Of a DNA stretch of 64,000 bases, positions 60,861-64,000 are shown in pieces. Every line of letters starts with the position of its first letter. The stretch's first letter is position 1. The position numbers were made by a program, and so were the translations under genes. The notes below the pieces were generated by a model. That model was not told the DNA's origin and did not search any database. It worked only from the letters and a program-made list of their open reading frames with translations. Source of the stretch: RPQJ01 sp963793005 (GTDB taxonomy: Bacteria > Pseudomonadota > Gammaproteobacteria > Steroidobacterales > Steroidobacteraceae); NCBI GenBank assembly GCA_963793005.1, contig CAWBYP010000006.1:1-64000 (forward strand). The letters are read 5' to 3'.

Positions 60861-61934
60861 ATGAACCAGTCTCGAAGCGGGATTAACCACCGGACCGGGC
60901 GTATTAAGGCGATGCTCTGGAGCATCGTGCTGATCGCCGCTGGCGCCATGCTTCTGCCGCTGACCGCATACGTGTGGACAGCAGCAGTGCAGGCACAGGA
61001 AACGAGCGCGCAGAACGATGCCGACGGCAAGAACCCTCGCTCGGAGTACTGGCGGGAGGTTCGCGAATCCGACCCCGGCTACACGGCCGTCACGGGCCCG
61101 GAAGCCAACATCCTGATACAAAGCCGCGGCGAGACCTGGCGCGAACTGCGCAACGGCCCGGTGATGATCATCGGCGCCATCCTGGTGCTCGGCGTGATCC
61201 TCGCCGTGCTCGCCTATCACCTGATGCACGGCGGTTTCAAGCTGGAGCACCGCACGGGGCGCAAGGTGCTGCGCTGGGCCGTGTCGGACCGCGTGCTGCA
61301 CTGGTACACCGCGGTCCTGTTCGTCGTGCTCGCGATCACCGGATTGAGCCTGCTGTGGGGCCGTGCCGTGCTGATACCGGTGTTCGGCAAGGAAGGCTTT
61401 GCAGCCTGGGCCGGGATCGCGAAGCCGGTCCATGACTACCTGGCGCTGGCCTTTGCCGCCGGACTCATCGTCATGGTGCTCAAGTGGTTCCACCACAACA
61501 TCCCGGCCTCCTACGACCTGGAATGGATCAAGAAGGCGGGCGGCTATCTCGGCGATAGCCATCCTCCGGCGGGCTTCGCAAACGCCGGCGAAAAGGCTTA
61601 TTACTGGACGCTCGTTTTCGCGGGCACCGCGCTGGTCGTGTCGGGTTTCTGGCTGCTGTTCCCGAACCTCGGCTTCGACCGGGCCGCGATGCAGAACGCG
61701 AACATCGTGCACAGCGTGAGCGCACTTATCCTGACCGCATTCGTCTGCCTGCACATCTACCTCGGCACGCTCGGCAGCGAGGGCGCGCTGGAGGGCATGA
61801 TCACCGGCGAGGTGGATGAAGGCTGGGCGCGCCAGCACCATGGCGTGTGGCTGGACGAAATCCAGCAGGGCCATGGGGAAGCCCGGCACGAGAGCGCCGC
61901 CGGGACGGTCGGCCGAGGCTCCGACCTGACCTGA
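60861..61934 (+). CDS. fdhC: Formate dehydrogenase cytochrome b subunit
   Basis: The 357-residue membrane protein has an N-terminal helix, an exported region of about 60 residues (EYWREVRESDPGYTAVTGPE) and a four-helix cytochrome b556-like domain. Candidate haem-ligand His residues occur in RVLHWYTAVLFV, KWFHHNIPAS, NIVHSVSALI and CLHIYLGTLG. It should take electrons from the iron-sulfur subunit and reduce quinone. ATG 60861 is the natural start. The N-terminal extension is longer than in E. coli FdnI. An intrinsic terminator follows 24 bases later. Confidence 0.92.
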   Translation: MNQSRSGINHRTGRIKAMLWSIVLIAAGAMLLPLTAYVWTAAVQAQETSAQNDADGKNPRSEYWREVRESDPGYTAVTGPEANILIQSRGETWRELRNGPVMIIGAILVLGVILAVLAYHLMHGGFKLEHRTGRKVLRWAVSDRVLHWYTAVLFVVLAITGLSLLWGRAVLIPVFGKEGFAAWAGIAKPVHDYLALAFAAGLIVMVLKWFHHNIPASYDLEWIKKAGGYLGDSHPPAGFANAGEKAYYWTLVFAGTALVVSGFWLLFPNLGFDRAAMQNANIVHSVSALILTAFVCLHIYLGTLGSEGALEGMITGEVDEGWARQHHGVWLDEIQQGHGEARHESAAGTVGRGSDLT

Positions 61935-61958
61935 AGAATCGAACAATTGGGGGGCTAA

Positions 61959-61986
61959 AGGGGGCGCGCAAGCGCCCCCTGACTTT
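61959..61986 (+). terminator. Intrinsic terminator of formate dehydrogenase operon
   Basis: A nine-base perfect stem (AGGGGGCGC / GCGCCCCCT) with a GCAA tetraloop is followed by a short T run (CTTTT) shortly after. It ends the operon started at 53227. Confidence 0.85.
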
Positions 61987-62130
61987 TGACGAACATGGTC
62001 CTGCAAACGGGCCCCGGTCGGGTCGGGTACGCCACGCTGGTTGGATCCGAATTGCCAGGTTGGACACATGCCCCCCGGCGTGTAACCTCCAACGACTCAC
62101 GCGGCGGTGTTCCGCCGGGGATCGAAGCAC

Positions 62131-62868
62131 ATGCGCTGCCTGATCGGCATCGACGACACCGACAACCTGGAGAGCCGGGGAACCGGCTTTCGCGCCCGCC
62201 AGCTCGGCGCGCGTCTCGCCGAGGCCGGGCTCGGCCGGGCACGCGGCATCACGCGGCACCAGCTGTACGTGCACTCGTCCATTCCATACACGTCCCACAA
62301 CAGCTCGGCGTGCCTCGACGTGGATATTGACAAGGCGCGCCTGGACGCCGTGCGTGACTTCTGTCGCGACTACCTGGCACAGGAAAGCGCGGAAGGCTCG
62401 GACGCAGGCCTGTGCCTCGCGGGCTTCGATGCCGTCGCCGATGAGCTGGTCGCATTCGGACGCAGCGCGAAAGACACTATCCGCACTCAGGCCGAAGCCC
62501 GCGACCTCGCGGCTCGCCACGGTGCCCACCTCGAGGGAGTCACCGGGGACCAGGGGGGCGTGATCGGCGCACTGTCGGCCGTCGGCCTGCGACGCGGGGG
62601 CCACGATGGGCGATTCATCTGGCTCGAAGGCGTGCGCGAGCTGACCGGCACGATGACGGCGGGTGCACTGGTCGCCACGACTGGCATAGACTCTGTCGAA
62701 ACGACCGACGGCCACCCGCTTCCAGAGGACGCGGTGGTGCTCGTGGATCCATGGCCGCGTCCCGTGCTGCTGCACGGCAAGGCCGTGCTGCTTACGGAGA
62801 AGAACGGGGATGGGCACGAACATGGCGGCTGGAAAATCCTCTGCAAGGAAGCTATTCGGCGTTATTGA
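62131..62868 (+). CDS. TiaS-like GIDDTDN-domain protein
   Basis: The 245-residue protein begins MRCLIGIDDTDNLESRGTGF, the motif found at the start of archaeal TiaS (agmatinylcytidine synthase, which modifies tRNA-Ile2). It continues HSSACLDVDIDKARLDAVRD, GLCLAGFDAVADELVAFGRS, HLEGVTGDQGGVIGALSAVG and HGKAVLLTEKNGDGHEHGGW. It lacks most of TiaS, so it is a stand-alone protein of this domain group. Since bacteria make lysidine with TilS, a role in tRNA-Ile2 is unlikely. The next gene overlaps it by 59 bases, so they work together, but the reaction is unknown. Confidence 0.7.
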   Translation: MRCLIGIDDTDNLESRGTGFRARQLGARLAEAGLGRARGITRHQLYVHSSIPYTSHNSSACLDVDIDKARLDAVRDFCRDYLAQESAEGSDAGLCLAGFDAVADELVAFGRSAKDTIRTQAEARDLAARHGAHLEGVTGDQGGVIGALSAVGLRRGGHDGRFIWLEGVRELTGTMTAGALVATTGIDSVETTDGHPLPEDAVVLVDPWPRPVLLHGKAVLLTEKNGDGHEHGGWKILCKEAIRRY

Positions 62869-63391
62869 CCTGGTCGGGCCGCTGACGGCAGGTCGGGCGC
62901 TGTTCCTGGCATCGCTGGGCGTGACCATTGTCGCGCTGGAGCGGGGCTTCAACTGGTCACTGCAGCTGCCAGGCCACCATGGCCTCGAGGCCATGGCGCT
63001 GCTGGTGCTGGCGCGCCTCAGTTGCACCAATCCCTGGTCTGCGACGCTGGTGGGAGCCAGTGCCGCGGTGGCCGCGCCGTTCCTCGGGGCCAGCCACGGA
63101 GTGCTGATGCCACTGTTCTACGTGCTGCCGGGGCTGGTACTGGACCTCGGTTATCGGCTCTCGCCGCGTTTCGGCAGGGCGCTGTTGTTCCTTCCTGTGC
63201 TCGCGGCGCTGGCCTATGCAGCAAAGCCGGCGGTTCGCGTATTTGCGAACCAGGCGCTCGGAATGCAGTTCGGCTCGCTGCGCGCCGGGCCGGTCTACCC
63301 GATCATCACCCACCTGCTGTTCGGATTCCTCGGCGCACTGGCCGCGGTGCTGGTGTGGCGGGCCACAGAAAAACGACTGCCGCACCAGTAG
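62810..63391 (+). CDS. Membrane protein resembling ECF transporter S components
   Basis: The 193-residue protein has about six membrane helices (TAGRALFLASLGVTIVALER, HHGLEAMALLVLARLSCTNP, LVGASAAVAAPFLGASHGVL, PLFYVLPGLVLDLGYRLSPR, HLLFGFLGALAAVLVWRA). The short helical layout and Gly/Ala-rich segments recall vitamin- or metal-specific S components of ECF transporters, but no ECF ATPase is nearby and the resemblance is by pattern only. It overlaps the TiaS-like gene by 59 bases and lies convergent with a TonB-dependent receptor, so cofactor or metal uptake is possible. Confidence 0.5.
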   Translation: MGTNMAAGKSSARKLFGVIDLVGPLTAGRALFLASLGVTIVALERGFNWSLQLPGHHGLEAMALLVLARLSCTNPWSATLVGASAAVAAPFLGASHGVLMPLFYVLPGLVLDLGYRLSPRFGRALLFLPVLAALAYAAKPAVRVFANQALGMQFGSLRAGPVYPIITHLLFGFLGALAAVLVWRATEKRLPHQ

Positions 63392-63457
63392 TCGACTTTG
63401 GCTCGGCGCCGACGTGTTCCGACAGCCCGCGCCGGTGCGGCTCGCCGACCGCGTTCC

Positions 63458-64000
63458 CTAGAGCCTGAACTCCGCGCCCAGCACGTAGGCGCGCCCTGGC
63501 TGCGGGAATCCGTAGGATTCGGCGTAGTCTTCGTCGAGCGCATTGAGGATTCGCGCGAACGCCCGCATGCGCCGCTGCATCAGCTCGATCGATGCATCCA
63601 GGTTGAGCACTCCGAAATCTCCAAGCTCCAGGGCCGTGGTCGGCGACGTGCGCGACAGCGTGTAGCTGTCGGCGAAATACCGGTAGTCACCGCCGAGCCG
63701 GATCGTCGGCGTCAACTCGTAATCGACTCGCAGCGAGAATTTCTGCTCGGGCCTGTTCTGAAGCGTCTTGATGTCGGCGTCGCTGGACCGGTTCTCGGAC
63801 TCCATGTAGGTGTAGCTCATGTCCAGGTCCAGCCGCTCGGCGACCCGGTAGCTCGCGGACAATTCGACGCCCTTGAACCGGTACTTCTGGAAGTTCTCCG
63901 TGATCCCGTTCGGGACGCGCTCGATGAAGTCATTGGCGTCGATCCGGAACAGCACGCCCTCGACCGAAAGCCCGGCCGAGGCGAAATCGTGCCTCAATGC
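63458..64000 (-). CDS. TonB-dependent receptor, C-terminal part
   Basis: The frame is open at the right edge, so the N-terminus is missing. The last 180 residues are alternating beta-strands of an outer-membrane barrel: NGITENFQKYRFKGVELSAS, RLDLDMSYTYMESENR, RPEQKFSLRVDYELTPTIRL, LNLDASIELMQRRMRAFARI, LNALDEDYAESYGFPQPGRA and YVLGAEFRL at the end. NALDEDYAESYGFPQPGRAY is the usual C-terminal block of TonB-dependent receptors such as BtuB-like transporters. The ligand cannot be identified from this part. Confidence 0.85.
   Translation of the reverse strand, partial: ALRHDFASAGLSVEGVLFRIDANDFIERVPNGITENFQKYRFKGVELSASYRVAERLDLDMSYTYMESENRSSDADIKTLQNRPEQKFSLRVDYELTPTIRLGGDYRYFADSYTLSRTSPTTALELGDFGVLNLDASIELMQRRMRAFARILNALDEDYAESYGFPQPGRAYVLGAEFRL

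Noticed and set aside
1..64000. tRNA, rRNA, CRISPR, integrase or transposase genes
   Set aside because: None was seen on either strand.

Overview
The window is 64 kb of GC-rich, densely coded DNA with short intergenic gaps and long antisense open frames, as expected of a high-GC bacterium. TAT signals, lipoproteins, a TonB-type receptor, a periplasmic formate dehydrogenase locus with DUF3305/DUF3306/FdhX partners, DUF6394 and DUF6494 proteins and a TRAP transporter point to a Gram-negative pseudomonadote, most likely a gammaproteobacterium. I cannot name the genus. No rRNA, tRNA, CRISPR array, phage or intact insertion sequence was seen.

Layout. 0-12 kb: a lipid and envelope region (arylsulfatase end, alcohol dehydrogenase, alpha/beta-hydrolase lipoprotein, phospholipase D lipoprotein, wax-ester synthase/DGAT, LssY-C lipoprotein) followed by small secreted proteins and an AraC regulator. 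Many of these genes carry frameshifts. 12-15.4 kb: L,D-transpeptidase, CPBP protease and two small exported proteins. 15.5-18.9 kb: a TRAP transporter whose binding protein lies convergent to its permeases. 18.9-25.7 kb: a minus-strand cluster joining a class III cyclase, a CpdA-like cyclic-nucleotide phosphodiesterase, a DevBCA-type exporter with a GAF domain fused to the ATPase, and a cyclic-nucleotide-binding patatin phospholipase. 25.9-39 kb: DUF4239 protein, TIR-TolB-TPR protein, RCK potassium channel with DUF6394 partner, PBP7-like peptidase, a PAS-GGDEF-EAL protein, a two-component system and a DUF4397 lipoprotein.

38.7-62 kb is the core of the window: a formate and molybdenum-cofactor region. 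On the minus strand mobA, moeA, moaB, a BNR-repeat protein, yqeC, moaD, moeB, fdsB (NuoE-NuoF fusion), fdsA and a zinc-binding diguanylate cyclase follow each other with overlaps or short gaps. Between the two halves stand a sigma-54 activator, a DUF6494 protein and an excisionase-HTH/substrate-binding regulator. On the plus strand DUF3305, DUF3306, a polyferredoxin, a TorD-like chaperone, FdhX, the TAT-exported catalytic subunit, the iron-sulfur subunit, a small lipoprotein and the cytochrome b subunit form the respiratory formate dehydrogenase operon, ending in a strong terminator. The model is that one half makes the molybdopterin cofactor and a cytosolic NAD-linked formate dehydrogenase, while the other builds a periplasmic enzyme feeding electrons to quinone. 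62-64 kb: a TiaS-like GIDDTDN protein overlapping a small membrane protein, then the C-terminus of a TonB-dependent receptor.

At least eleven genes show apparent frameshifts with both halves conserved, so sequence error is a serious alternative to gene decay. Coordinates of frameshifted genes span all the frames used.
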